Source of the DNA: Crocinitomicaceae bacterium TMED114
GTDB lineage: Bacteria; Bacteroidota; Bacteroidia; Flavobacteriales_D; Sanyastnellaceae
Assembly (NCBI GenBank): GCA_002172485.2
Contig: NHFP02000004.1
Span: forward strand, 1 to 52,492
Reading direction: 5' to 3'
Length of the DNA: 52,492 nt
Each line of letters starts with the position of its first letter. Position 1 is the stretch's first letter. Shown piece by piece: positions 17,274 through 25,437 of this stretch. The notes below the pieces were generated by a model that worked only from the letters and a program-made list of their open reading frames with translations, ran no database searches and was not told where the DNA came from. The position numbers were made by a program, and so were the translations under genes.

Positions 17274-18788
17274 TCAGCGTTCGATCAAGGAGCGTCCGGT
17301 CATCTCCTCCGGGGCTGTGATGCCCATCAGGTCGAGGACCGTGGGCGCCACATCCGCGAGGATGCCGGATTGAATGCCCGTCACCCCATCCGCCACTGCG
17401 ATCACCGGCACCAGATTGGTGGTGTGCGCCGTGTGGGGCGATCCGTCCCCGTTGCGCGCCAATTCCGCGTTGCCATGGTCCGCGATGATCACAAATCGGT
17501 ATCCGTTGGCCAATCCTTCGGTGAGCACACGTTCCAACTGGCGGTCCGTCTCCTCACAGGCGGCCACGACGGCTTCGAAAACCCCGGTGTGGCCGACCAT
17601 GTCCGGGTTGGCAAAATTCAAACAGATGAAGTCGGGCGGGCTGTCCGACCCCATGGCGGCCATGGCCGCATCCGCCACGCCGGATGCGCTCATCGTGGGC
17701 TGCAGGTCATAGGTCGCCACCTTGGGCGACGGTGCCACCGCCCGCTGCTCGCCTTCAAACTCCGCCTCTCGCCCTCCGCTAAAGAAGAACGTGACGTGCG
17801 GGTACTTCTCGGTTTCCGCGAGCCGCAGTTGCGTACCGCCCGCCTGGCTGACCACTTCTCCCAATGTCATGGGCAAGTTGGGCTTGTCGTACAGGACCTC
17901 AACGCCCTTGAACCGGTCGTCATAGTTGGTCATCGTGACGTAATGTAAATCCAGGGTGGCCATGCCGTGGTCCGGAAAGTCCTGCTGCGTCAAGGCCGTG
18001 GTGATTTGCCGGCATCGGTCCGTCCTGAAGTTGAAACAGAAGACCACGTCACCAGGGCGGATGCGGCCCTCCACGCCGTCGATGACCGCGGGCTCGATAA
18101 ATTCGTCGGTGACCTCCGCCTGGTAAGCCGAAGCCATGGCGTCGGCCGCGCTGTCAAATCGGTTCCCTTCACCTTCCACGAGCATGGCGTAGGCCTTTGC
18201 AATGCGATCCCACCGATGGTCGCGATCCATGGCCCAGTAACGGCCACAAACCGTCGCGATGGCCGACCCGGTCTCTGCGCACACCTTGTCCAACTCGGCG
18301 AGGTATCCCGCCCCGAGCTTCGGCGCGGTGTCCCGGCCGTCGGTGAACGCGTGCACCACCACATCCGGAACCCCGGCATCCGCGGCGATGCGCAACAACG
18401 CATGCAGGTGGTCCTGCTGGCTGTGGACCCCGCCTCGACTGACCAACCCCATGAAGTGCAACCGCCGCCCTTCTTCCTTGGCTGCCGACAATGCCGCCTG
18501 TAGGGTGGGTTCACTTCCGATGGAACCGTCCGCAACAGCACGGTCTATGCGCAAGAGGTCCTGATAGACAATGCGGCCTGCACCGATGTTGAGGTGGCCC
18601 ACTTCACTGTTGCCCATCTGCCCTTCCGGCAAGCCCACATCCTCGCCGTGGGTAACCAGGGTCGCCTGCGGATGATCCGACATGAGGCCGTCGAAGCAGG
18701 GGGTCTTGGCCATGTGGACGGCATTGTTCTCGTCGGGGGTACCGAGGCCCCAGCCGTCGAGGATAATGAGGGCAGTCTGATTGTGCAT
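17274..18788 (-). CDS. gpmI: 2,3-bisphosphoglycerate-independent phosphoglycerate mutase
   Basis: Interconverts 3- and 2-phosphoglycerate in glycolysis using two Mn ions and a phosphoserine intermediate. The 504-residue enzyme starts LIILDGWGLG (metal Asp), has the catalytic Ser in GQMGNSEVGHLNIGAGR, VVHAFTDGRDTAP, the RDHRWDR region, and the phosphatase-domain metal ligands in NFANPDMVGHTG and IADHGNAE. Length is standard. It has its own candidate promoter directly upstream (18796-18824), leaving a leader of only a few bases. Convergent with the adhesin gene, 30 bp apart. Confidence 0.96.
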   Translation of the reverse strand: MHNQTALIILDGWGLGTPDENNAVHMAKTPCFDGLMSDHPQATLVTHGEDVGLPEGQMGNSEVGHLNIGAGRIVYQDLLRIDRAVADGSIGSEPTLQAALSAAKEEGRRLHFMGLVSRGGVHSQQDHLHALLRIAADAGVPDVVVHAFTDGRDTAPKLGAGYLAELDKVCAETGSAIATVCGRYWAMDRDHRWDRIAKAYAMLVEGEGNRFDSAADAMASAYQAEVTDEFIEPAVIDGVEGRIRPGDVVFCFNFRTDRCRQITTALTQQDFPDHGMATLDLHYVTMTNYDDRFKGVEVLYDKPNLPMTLGEVVSQAGGTQLRLAETEKYPHVTFFFSGGREAEFEGEQRAVAPSPKVATYDLQPTMSASGVADAAMAAMGSDSPPDFICLNFANPDMVGHTGVFEAVVAACEETDRQLERVLTEGLANGYRFVIIADHGNAELARNGDGSPHTAHTTNLVPVIAVADGVTGIQSGILADVAPTVLDLMGITAPEEMTGRSLIER

Positions 18789-18795
18789 TGCGGGG

Positions 18796-18824
18796 TAAAA
18801 TTAGCGCGCGCCTCCCCCCGTCAA
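18796..18824 (-). promoter_or_regulatory. Candidate gpmI promoter (TTG-N18-TAATTTTA)
   Basis: On the minus strand, TTG (18824-18822) is followed after 18 nt by TAATTTTA (18803-18796), one base off the Bacteroidota TAnnTTTG -7 box, and the spacing fits TTG-N17-23-TAnnTTTG. The gpmI ATG begins 7 nt after the box, implying an almost leaderless mRNA. Confidence 0.45.
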
Positions 18825-18839
18825 CCCCACGGGGGACAC

Positions 18840-19652
18840 CTATGCCAACAGGGCGGTGGGAACCCGCAGTAGCGGGGCTTTCGGACCGTGGTCCATGATG
18901 AGGACGCCCATGCGGAACAGGTCCAGGGAGCGCACCCCAGGTCCACCGGCCAACGCGCACCAGGCGTGGTGCATGTCCACGGACCAACGGATGTCATCCA
19001 CCACCACACAGCTTCCCGCGGTCATGAGCGGCTGCAGCATTGTCCATTGGTCGAGCAGCACCTCCCCTTCGTGGTGGCCATCGAGAAACACCACATCGTA
19101 GGGCTGTGAGCGGGCCACTTCCTCTGGCAGGGTACGGTCAAATGGACCCGTGACCAAACGGGGCGACCAAGGCCCCAAATGTTGACTGGCCCATGCCACC
19201 ATGGCCGGGCTGCCCTCCATGCCGGTGTAGTCCAATTCGCCTTGGCTGCCGTGCAACAAGGACACCCCACCAAGGCCCAAGCTCGTGCCCACTTCAAGGA
19301 TCCGAAGCCGGTCCCTGGTCCGGTCGCCCTGCGTTGAAAGGGCCACAGCACGAAGCCAGCGGGCCTTTCTCTTGTCGGTCCCAGCCTCTCTGGCAATGCG
19401 TCCGATGGTGGTCGAGACGGCGTCTCCCCCTTGGGGATGACCTGCTCCAAAGTCCAAGAGCTCGACTTTGGCATCGGACCGGCCGAGTTGCGCCCTGAGC
19501 GCAGACACTGCCACAGCCGCCGCCTTGGCTTCTCTGGATTGCCGCGCCCTTAGCAGGGACGTCCACGAATCCCCCCGCCCAGAGGCCACGGGGGTCCGCC
19601 TCCATTGGAGCCACCACCGCCCCCAATCCATCAGTCCCTCCGTCCGACCCAT
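18840..19652 (-). CDS. SAM-dependent (O-)methyltransferase
   Basis: A 270-residue class I methyltransferase. The SAM-binding motif I is LRILEVGTSLGLGGVSLL (about residue 120), an acidic residue after the second strand is in YTGMEGSP, and YDVVFLDGHHEGEVLLDQW with CVVVDDIRWS matches the caffeoyl-CoA O-methyltransferase-like branch (the VFLDG.H and VVDDI.WS pattern). The N-terminal 90 residues are Arg- and Ala-rich and unrecognised. Substrate unknown. It lies between gpmI and tRNA-Val; the gap to gpmI holds the latter's promoter, so the two are probably separate units. Confidence 0.82.
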   Translation of the reverse strand: MGRTEGLMDWGRWWLQWRRTPVASGRGDSWTSLLRARQSREAKAAAVAVSALRAQLGRSDAKVELLDFGAGHPQGGDAVSTTIGRIAREAGTDKRKARWLRAVALSTQGDRTRDRLRILEVGTSLGLGGVSLLHGSQGELDYTGMEGSPAMVAWASQHLGPWSPRLVTGPFDRTLPEEVARSQPYDVVFLDGHHEGEVLLDQWTMLQPLMTAGSCVVVDDIRWSVDMHHAWCALAGGPGVRSLDLFRMGVLIMDHGPKAPLLRVPTALLA

Positions 19653-19673
19653 GACTGCAAGGTCGGGCTTCCC

Positions 19674-19681
19674 TAATTTTG
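19674..19681 (+). promoter_or_regulatory. Candidate -7 box of tRNA-Val
   Basis: TAATTTTG is an exact match to the Bacteroidota -7 consensus TAnnTTTG, ending 9 bp before the first base of tRNA-Val. No TTG is seen at the expected upstream spacing, so the call rests on the -7 box and its position. Confidence 0.4.
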
Positions 19682-19690
19682 TCGCGTCTT

Positions 19691-19768
19691 GGGCGGTTAG
19701 CTCAGTTGGTTCAGAGCATCTCGTTTACACCGAGAGGGCCGGGGGTTCGAGTCCCTCACCGCCCACCA
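19691..19768 (+). tRNA. tRNA-Val (UAC)
   Basis: Acceptor GGGCGGT (19691-19697) pairs with ACCGCCC (19758-19764), discriminator A19765, and CCA is encoded (19766-19768). Anticodon stem TCTCG/CGAGA encloses loop TTTACAC, anticodon TAC at 19726-19728. The T arm is GGGGG-TTCGAGT-CCCTC. All stems pair. Confidence 0.96.
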
Positions 19769-19880
19769 AGTCATCCGAAGGCTCCGGGATTTGCCCGGCA
19801 ACCTCGGGCACATGCAGAACCGAATAAATCCCATATATTTATATACTGGTCGGATTTTTTTAATCATTCGTCGGAAAATC

Positions 19881-22067
19881 ATGCGCATCAACACTTGCAT
19901 TCTCCTTTCGCTGATTCTCATCGGCAGTGCGATCCCCACTTCGGGTCTGGCTCAAGAGAACGATCACGGGGTGGCGTATGAGTGGATCGAGGCCCAACTC
20001 AAGGGCATTCGCGTGGATTTTGCCCGTCCGCCCATTCACGCCCGCAACCTGCACCATGTGTCCTTGGCGATGTACGATGCTTGGGCAGCGTATGACGAGG
20101 TGGCCGAGCCCATATTGCTGGGGCACACCTTAGGCGGCTACACGGCCGAGTTCGACGGAATCCCAGAGAACATACTGCCCCTGCTGGACATTCCCGAAGC
20201 CCGCAAAACCGCGGTTTCTTATGCCGCCTACCGGGTGCTCACCCACCGCTACTCGAATTCGCCAGGTGTGGTGACATCCCAAGCCCGCTTCGACTCCTTG
20301 CTGACCGCGTTGGGTTACGAGCCTTCTTTCACGTCCAACAACTACCTCTTCGGTTCGCCTGCGGCCTTGGGCAACTACATCGCAGAGCAGGTGATCGCCT
20401 ATGGATTGCAGGACGGGTCCAACGAAGCGTTCGACTACACCAACACCTACTACGAGCCGCTCAACGACCAGCTCGTAGTCGACGACCCCGGGAACCCGAC
20501 CGTCACCGATCCGAACCGTTGGCAGCCCCTGGCCATCAATGGCTTTGTGGACCAATCCGGCCAGGTTTTGGAAAGCGCCCCGCCCTTCCAAAGTCCGGAA
20601 TGGGGATGGGTGCAGCCCTTCGCCCTCGACGACGACCAAATGGCCCTTTATGAGCGGGATGGTGAACTTTGGCCCACGTGGCTGGATCCCGGTGAGCCGG
20701 TGTACATCGGCGGCGATCAACCCGCTGCCGTGGACAGCATGTACAAGCACCACTTCGCCATGGTCAGCGTTTGGCAATCTCACCACGACCCCTTCAATGG
20801 CGTGATGATCGATGCCAGTCCAGCCTCCATCGGAAACGCGCCCGAGCTGCCGACCGACTACCTCGATTACGGCGACTTCTACAACTACTTTGAAGGAGGG
20901 GACGCCGGTGTGGGCCATTCGGTCAACCCGGTCACGGGCATGCCCTACGAGGAGCAGGTGGTACCGCTCGGTGACTACGCCCGCATCCTCTCTGAATTCT
21001 GGGCGGATGGACCCGACAGCGAGACGCCTCCAGGCCACTGGTTCAGCATCCTCAACGAAGTCATGGAACACCCTGCATTCACCCGCGATTGGATGGGCGA
21101 AGGCGATGAACTGGACCCCCTCGAATACGAAGTCAAAGCCTACGCCACACTGGGCGGTGCCGTGCACGATGCGGCCATTGCGGCGTGGAGCGTGAAAGGG
21201 TATTACGACTGCACCCGCCCGATTTCCGCCATCCGCTACATGGCTGACCAAGGACAGTCAAGCGACCCCAACCTTCCGAGCTACAGCCCCAATGGCATCC
21301 CTCTGTTCCCCGGCTACATCGAACTCGTCGACGACACCGACGAACTGGCTGGCGACCTCGGCGAGAACATCGGCAAGATCAAGCTCTTCACCTGGCAAGG
21401 TCCCAACTACATCGACACGTATGAGGATGAAGATGGATTGGCCATTCCAATCGACACCGCGGGCAACATTGCCGGCGTGGATTGGGTCTTGGCCGAAAAT
21501 TGGTGGCCTTACCAGCGCCCCTCCTTCGTCACCCCACCCTTTGCCGGTTTCGTCTCCGGCCATTCCACCTTCAGCCGGGCAGCGGCCGAGGTATTGACCG
21601 CCATCACCGGCGACCCCTATTTCCCAGGCGGAATGGGAGAGTTCCATTGCCCACAGGACGACTTCCTCGTCTTTGAGGTGGGTCCAAGTGTGGACGTCAC
21701 CCTGCAGTGGGCGACCTACCGGGACGCCTCCGACCAATGCAGCCTGTCCCGCATCTTCGGTGGCATCCACCCTGTCCAGGACGACATCCCCGGCCGGCTC
21801 ATGGGGGTGACGTGCGGAGTGCAAGCCATGGAATTCGCCAACAGCTACTTCGACGGCACCATCAACAGCACCTGCGGCATTGGTCCATATGGCGGCTGTT
21901 TGGGTGACCTCAATGGAGATGACATCCAAACCGTGGACGACATCCTGTTCATGTTGGCCAACTTCGGGCATGTCGGTCCGCATCCCGCTGATTTGGACCT
22001 CGACGACCTCGTGGGCACCACGGACCTGTTGATCCTACTCGGCGTCTTCGGGTGCACCTGCCCGTGA
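19881..22067 (+). CDS. Secreted vanadium-haloperoxidase/PAP2-like protein with dockerin-like C-terminal tail
   Basis: The ATG at 19881 (MRINTCILLSLILIGSAI) gives a signal peptide cleaved near GLAQE; the frame is open upstream, over part of tRNA-Val, and that extension is not used. The 728-residue protein carries the acid-phosphatase/vanadium-haloperoxidase core in order: GYYDCTRPISAIRYMADQ (RP motif), GFVSGHSTFSRAAAEVL (SGHS motif) and RIFGGIHPVQDDIPGR (final His-x3-Asp). A long N-terminal helical part (LHHVSLAMYDAWAAYDE) matches the vanadium haloperoxidase family. Whether it oxidises halides or hydrolyses phosphate cannot be told. The last 56 residues are two dockerin-like segments. No type A or B CTD is present. 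Confidence 0.87.
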   Translation: MRINTCILLSLILIGSAIPTSGLAQENDHGVAYEWIEAQLKGIRVDFARPPIHARNLHHVSLAMYDAWAAYDEVAEPILLGHTLGGYTAEFDGIPENILPLLDIPEARKTAVSYAAYRVLTHRYSNSPGVVTSQARFDSLLTALGYEPSFTSNNYLFGSPAALGNYIAEQVIAYGLQDGSNEAFDYTNTYYEPLNDQLVVDDPGNPTVTDPNRWQPLAINGFVDQSGQVLESAPPFQSPEWGWVQPFALDDDQMALYERDGELWPTWLDPGEPVYIGGDQPAAVDSMYKHHFAMVSVWQSHHDPFNGVMIDASPASIGNAPELPTDYLDYGDFYNYFEGGDAGVGHSVNPVTGMPYEEQVVPLGDYARILSEFWADGPDSETPPGHWFSILNEVMEHPAFTRDWMGEGDELDPLEYEVKAYATLGGAVHDAAIAAWSVKGYYDCTRPISAIRYMADQGQSSDPNLPSYSPNGIPLFPGYIELVDDTDELAGDLGENIGKIKLFTWQGPNYIDTYEDEDGLAIPIDTAGNIAGVDWVLAENWWPYQRPSFVTPPFAGFVSGHSTFSRAAAEVLTAITGDPYFPGGMGEFHCPQDDFLVFEVGPSVDVTLQWATYRDASDQCSLSRIFGGIHPVQDDIPGRLMGVTCGVQAMEFANSYFDGTINSTCGIGPYGGCLGDLNGDDIQTVDDILFMLANFGHVGPHPADLDLDDLVGTTDLLILLGVFGCTCP
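21897..22064 (+). other. Dockerin-like C-terminal tail coding region (two copies)
   Basis: Encodes CLGDLNGDDIQTVDDILF and, 16 residues on, ADLDLDDLVGTTDLLILLG followed by VFGCTCP. Each half has a D-x-(N/D)-x-D calcium-loop-like stretch followed by a D(I/L)L..L..FG helix, the layout of type I dockerin repeats. A single-copy version ends the protein at the right edge of the window (51480-51569). Confidence 0.7.
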
Positions 22068-23270
22068 TCAGGCGTTCAACGCAGTGAGGGCTTCCCCCAC
22101 GGTGAACACGCTGCCCAACACGACCACCAGTTCGTCGCCCTGACGGGCTTCCAAAGCGGACAACACCGCCTCCGGCACACTGCTGTGGGCGTGCCCTTTG
22201 CGGCCAGCTGCAACAGCCAGGTCCGACAGCGTTTGGACCGCCATGGCCCGCGGCACATCCGCCGCACACCAATGGTGCTCGACTGCGGGAGGGAGGCATT
22301 GCAGGGCTTCTGCGACATCCTTGTCGGCCACCGTCCCAAACACGAGGCGCAGGGGTCGCCCCATTCGAGCCAGGGCCTCACCCGTGGCATTCAACCCTTC
22401 CACGTTGTGCGCGCAATCGAGCAGGACGTGCTCTCCTTCGCGGTGCCATCGGCCGCGCAAGCCCCACGCTGCCGGCCCCGCTTGGAGAACGGCCTCATCG
22501 GAGGCCGGATCCCCATCGGCAATCAGGGACAGAATGCACCGGGCCACGGCCCGGTTGCGGGCCAGCCAATTCGGTCCTTCCACTTCTGTCGGGTCGGGCA
22601 TCCCATCGTAGACCTCCACCCCAAGACGCATGGACTGTTCGAGCACGACGGAGCGGGCCTCCGGCGGAAGAATGCCGACCACACAAGGAATGCCCTCTTT
22701 GAGAATGCCTGCCTTTTCGCGGGCGATCGATCGCAAATCAGGTCCGAGAAATTGCTGGTGATCCAGCCCAATGGAGGTGATCGCCGTGACCCGAGGCGCC
22801 GGAAAGATGTTGGTCGAATCGAGCCGTCCGCCCATGCCGGTCTCCAAGACCACGATGTCGACTTCGGCGTCGCGGAATGCCGTCAGTGCCATGGTGAACA
22901 TCAATTCGAAGAAGCTGGGCTGCAACTCCTCCCAGATGGCCATGTGGTCCACCACGAAAGACACGAATGCCGCTTGTGGAATCCACTCGCCTTGGATTCG
23001 AATCCGTTCGCGGGGATCCACGAGGTGGGGCGAAGTGTACAAGCCCACTTGGAGTCCCCTCGATTGGAGCGCCTTCGCCACGGCATGGCTCACCGACCCT
23101 TTTCCATTGGTGCCGGCAATGTGGACCACCTTCAATCCGGCTTCCGGGTGGCCCAGGGCTGCACACAACGCGCGGGTCTTCTCCAGGTCGATGCGGTACC
23201 GGACAGGCCCTGTCCTCTGGAACATTGGAAGCTGGGCGTAAAGCCAGTCGAGAACCTCCGCGTAGTTCAT
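22068..23270 (-). CDS. folC: Bifunctional folylpolyglutamate synthase / dihydrofolate synthase
   Basis: Adds glutamate to dihydropteroate and to folates (Mur ligase superfamily, ATP-dependent). The 400-residue protein has the P-loop HIAGTNGKGSVSHAVAKAL (about residue 50), the omega-loop region TSPHLVDPRERIRI, the VLETGMGGRLDSTNIFPAP motif, TSIGLDHQQFLG, and DCAHNVEGL in the C-terminal domain. Length is normal. It is last in the minus-strand run starting at anmK; a 41-codon ORF ends 10 bp upstream. Its stop touches the stop of the convergent haloperoxidase-like gene with no gap. Confidence 0.94.
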   Translation of the reverse strand: MNYAEVLDWLYAQLPMFQRTGPVRYRIDLEKTRALCAALGHPEAGLKVVHIAGTNGKGSVSHAVAKALQSRGLQVGLYTSPHLVDPRERIRIQGEWIPQAAFVSFVVDHMAIWEELQPSFFELMFTMALTAFRDAEVDIVVLETGMGGRLDSTNIFPAPRVTAITSIGLDHQQFLGPDLRSIAREKAGILKEGIPCVVGILPPEARSVVLEQSMRLGVEVYDGMPDPTEVEGPNWLARNRAVARCILSLIADGDPASDEAVLQAGPAAWGLRGRWHREGEHVLLDCAHNVEGLNATGEALARMGRPLRLVFGTVADKDVAEALQCLPPAVEHHWCAADVPRAMAVQTLSDLAVAAGRKGHAHSSVPEAVLSALEARQGDELVVVLGSVFTVGEALTALNA

Positions 23271-23280
23271 TCAGCCGAGT

Positions 23281-23406
23281 TCAAAGGAGGTCACACCAGT
23301 CCATCAAGAGGTCGAAGTCCGAGCGGTCGAACGGTCGAAATTCCAAGGACCGCAATCGCACGTCCGTCCACCCCAGCTCCGGGGGCAATTCCGGCCATTC
23401 GCTCAT
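23281..23406 (-). CDS. Small 41-aa ORF coupled to tonB
   Basis: An ATG at 23406-23404 overlaps the tonB-like stop (ATGA), and the frame runs 41 codons to TGA at 23283-23281, ending 10 bp before the folC ATG. The peptide starts MSEWPELPPELGWTDVRLRS and ends FDLLMDWCDLL. It has four Trp/Phe-type clusters, a proline-rich start and an acidic, amphipathic end, and no membrane segment. The 4-bp overlap and exact fit between two coding genes argue for translation. I do not recognise a family. It could be a real small protein or a leader ORF coupling folC translation. Confidence 0.6.
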   Translation of the reverse strand: MSEWPELPPELGWTDVRLRSLEFRPFDRSDFDLLMDWCDLL

Positions 23407-24212
23407 TGGAGCTCGAAGTTGAACTGGATCCAGCCGATGCGGGTCGGCTTGGTGGGGTGGCTGCTGAATCGAGCCGTCAAAGCAGCTTCTCTGGCCAAGG
23501 CCACCAAACGGCTGCTCGACGTTGTGCTGTTGTTGGGGTCGAATCGGGCATCGGTCACCTGTCCCGACTTGTCGACGTAAATCTTCATCCGCACCACACC
23601 TTCCTCATCCGGCTTCCGATCAAGACTGGGCTCCCCGGTCATAGTGCCGCCCTCCAGAAAGCTGTCCCCGAAGTCACCAGACACCACACCTGCCCCTTCG
23701 ATTTTGCCGTCTTCTGCGCCACTGTTGCCCACGCCTTCCTGCTGGCCTTCCGACCCGCCTCCGCCGCTGTTGCTGAACATCTGACTCAGCGCATTGGATA
23801 GGTCCTGTGAAATCTCGGGCTCCGGATCCGGGTCCTCCACTTCCGTCACTTCTTCCACCACCTCTTCCTGGGTGGGCACATCCACTTCACTGGTCTCCTC
23901 GGTCACCACGGCCTCGACCGGGGCGACCTCCTCCACCGTGCTCTCACTCACTTCTTGTTCGATGACCTCCTCGACCCGTTCAGAGGGCACCTCGGTCTCG
24001 CGCTCACCGCCGGCCTCCTCGACATTGCCAAAGTCCGCCACGCCCACAGCGACAAACTGCTCTCCGGGCGGCGGAGTGACTTCCTGGAACGCCACGAGAA
24101 TCAGGCACGCCACCACGATCACCGCGTAGGTCACCGTCGAAAAGACGGCGGCTCGGCGGCGCTCACGGCGCTCCTGCTCGGCTTGGTGGGCATTCCAATC
24201 GAAGTGCGGCAT
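23403..24212 (-). CDS. TonB-family energy transducer
   Basis: A 269-residue inner-membrane-anchored periplasmic protein. One membrane helix (residues about 20-42, AAVFSTVTYAVIVVACLILV) follows a charged cytoplasmic start. A long Glu/Val-rich and Gly/Ser-rich spacer (residues 60-180) replaces the usual Pro-Lys linker, then a C-terminal domain (MKIYVDKSGQVTDARFDP and ending GWIQFNFELQ) of the TonB C-terminal type. It should transfer proton-motive energy from the ExbB/ExbD pair encoded just upstream to outer-membrane receptors. The acidic rather than Pro-rich spacer is unusual. Its stop overlaps the next small ORF. Confidence 0.86.
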   Translation of the reverse strand: MPHFDWNAHQAEQERRERRRAAVFSTVTYAVIVVACLILVAFQEVTPPPGEQFVAVGVADFGNVEEAGGERETEVPSERVEEVIEQEVSESTVEEVAPVEAVVTEETSEVDVPTQEEVVEEVTEVEDPDPEPEISQDLSNALSQMFSNSGGGGSEGQQEGVGNSGAEDGKIEGAGVVSGDFGDSFLEGGTMTGEPSLDRKPDEEGVVRMKIYVDKSGQVTDARFDPNNSTTSSSRLVALAREAALTARFSSHPTKPTRIGWIQFNFELQ

Positions 24213-24218
24213 GGGCGG

Positions 24219-24611
24219 TCAGCGGGTGGGTTGGGCGCCGAGCATGACTTTCCAGTCGTTGGCCTTGGCGAGCCCGATCACCTCCACGGTCTGCCCGGTG
24301 GGCACCGCTTGGTCCACTTGGAGGTAGAGCACGGGATCGCTCTGGTCGGCAAACTTGACGCGGAGCGCCGGCTCGATTTCGGACCGCGCGATGGCGGTGC
24401 CGTTGAGGTAATAGGTGCCGTCGGGCTTGATCGAGACGGTCAGCCGCGAACTGGCGCTGCTCGTCCCCTTGCTCTGCGGCAGATCCACATTGACCCCGTT
24501 CGACACCAACGTCGACAGGATGACAAAGAAGATGAGCAGCAGGAACACGAGGTCCGTCATCGAAGACATGTTGCCCCCGGCCTGTACCTGGTTGCGTTGT
24601 CCGAGGTTCAT
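24219..24611 (-). CDS. exbD: ExbD/TolR-family biopolymer transport protein
   Basis: A 130-residue protein with a single N-terminal membrane helix (MTDLVFLLLIFFVILSTLV) that contains the conserved Asp of the proton path, and a periplasmic domain (LTVSIKPDGTYYLNGTAI, then EPALRVKFADQSDPVLYLQV). It forms the proton channel with ExbB. Its ATG overlaps the exbB stop by 1 bp, and the tonB-like gene starts 6 bp after it. Confidence 0.92.
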   Translation of the reverse strand: MNLGQRNQVQAGGNMSSMTDLVFLLLIFFVILSTLVSNGVNVDLPQSKGTSSASSRLTVSIKPDGTYYLNGTAIARSEIEPALRVKFADQSDPVLYLQVDQAVPTGQTVEVIGLAKANDWKVMLGAQPTR

Positions 24612-25351
24612 CAGCGGGCGGGTTCCTCGAGGATGTCGATGAATTCAAGGCTGCTGGCCTCCATCTTGTGGATGACCTTGCTCACTCGGCTCACGAGGTG
24701 GTTGTACGCCATGTAGGCGATGATGCCCACGATGAGGCCCACGATGGTCGTGATCATGGCCTGCTTGGTGCCGGAGGAGATGTCGTCGACGCGGACCATG
24801 CCCGCATTCTCCATGTCCAGGAAGACATTGACCATGCCGATCACCGTACCGAGGAAGCCGATCATGGGCGCCGCACCTGCGATGGTCGCGAGGGTGCTCA
24901 GGTTCCTCTCCATGCTGTAGATCTCCAGCTTGCCCACGTTCTCGATGCTGGCCGAGATGTCCTTGAGTGGTTTGCCGATGCGGGCAATCCCTTTGTGGAG
25001 CATCCGGGCGATCGGCGTTCCGCTCTGCTCGCAGAGGTTGCGCGCACTGTCGAGGTTGCCGGCCGACAGGTAATCCTTCAGCTTGGCCATGAAGTCCTTG
25101 TCCTCCTTCGTGGCCTTCCGGATGGCCATGGACCGTTCGAAGAAGATGAAAATGGCGATGAAGCTCATGATGGCGAGGGGCAACATGATGTACCAACCGC
25201 CGGAGAGCAGGAGTTCGAAAATGGACACGTCACGGGTCACCGCCTCTCCGGTGGCGGCCATGGCGTCGTTGGCGCCTTCGGCATCGGTGACGGTGGTCCC
25301 GCCTAGGGTCAGGTCCTGGATACGGGCGAGGACGAGAAGGGGAAATTGCAT
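24611..25351 (-). CDS. exbB: MotA/TolQ/ExbB proton channel protein
   Basis: A 246-residue membrane protein with a first helix (GGWYIMLPLAIMSFIAIFIF), a large cytoplasmic loop (IRKATKEDKDFMAKLKDYL), and the paired helices of the TolQ/ExbB domain (TIAGAAPMIGFLGTVIGMV and TTIVGLIVGIIAYMAYNHLV). The GFLGTVxGM motif is diagnostic. With ExbD and the TonB-like protein it forms an energy-transducing complex. The start is preceded by a 106-bp gap from nhaD that contains two inverted repeats. Confidence 0.93.
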   Translation of the reverse strand: MQFPLLVLARIQDLTLGGTTVTDAEGANDAMAATGEAVTRDVSIFELLLSGGWYIMLPLAIMSFIAIFIFFERSMAIRKATKEDKDFMAKLKDYLSAGNLDSARNLCEQSGTPIARMLHKGIARIGKPLKDISASIENVGKLEIYSMERNLSTLATIAGAAPMIGFLGTVIGMVNVFLDMENAGMVRVDDISSGTKQAMITTIVGLIVGIIAYMAYNHLVSRVSKVIHKMEASSLEFIDILEEPAR

Positions 25352-25405
25352 GGCGTTCTCTCTGCGTTGTAGCTCAACGTCGAAGGTCGCCGATTGCGTA
25401 TGCCC

Positions 25406-25437
25406 CCCACCGGTGGGCCGTCGGGGGTTTCCCCCCG
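25406..25437 (-). repeat. Two inverted repeats between nhaD and exbB
   Basis: A perfect 12-bp palindrome CCCACCGGTGGG (25406-25417) is followed 4 bp later by a 6-bp hairpin CGGGGG-TTTC-CCCCCG (25422-25437). Neither has a T run on the minus strand, so a simple terminator is unlikely. They lie in the only sizeable gap of this run. Confidence 0.5.
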
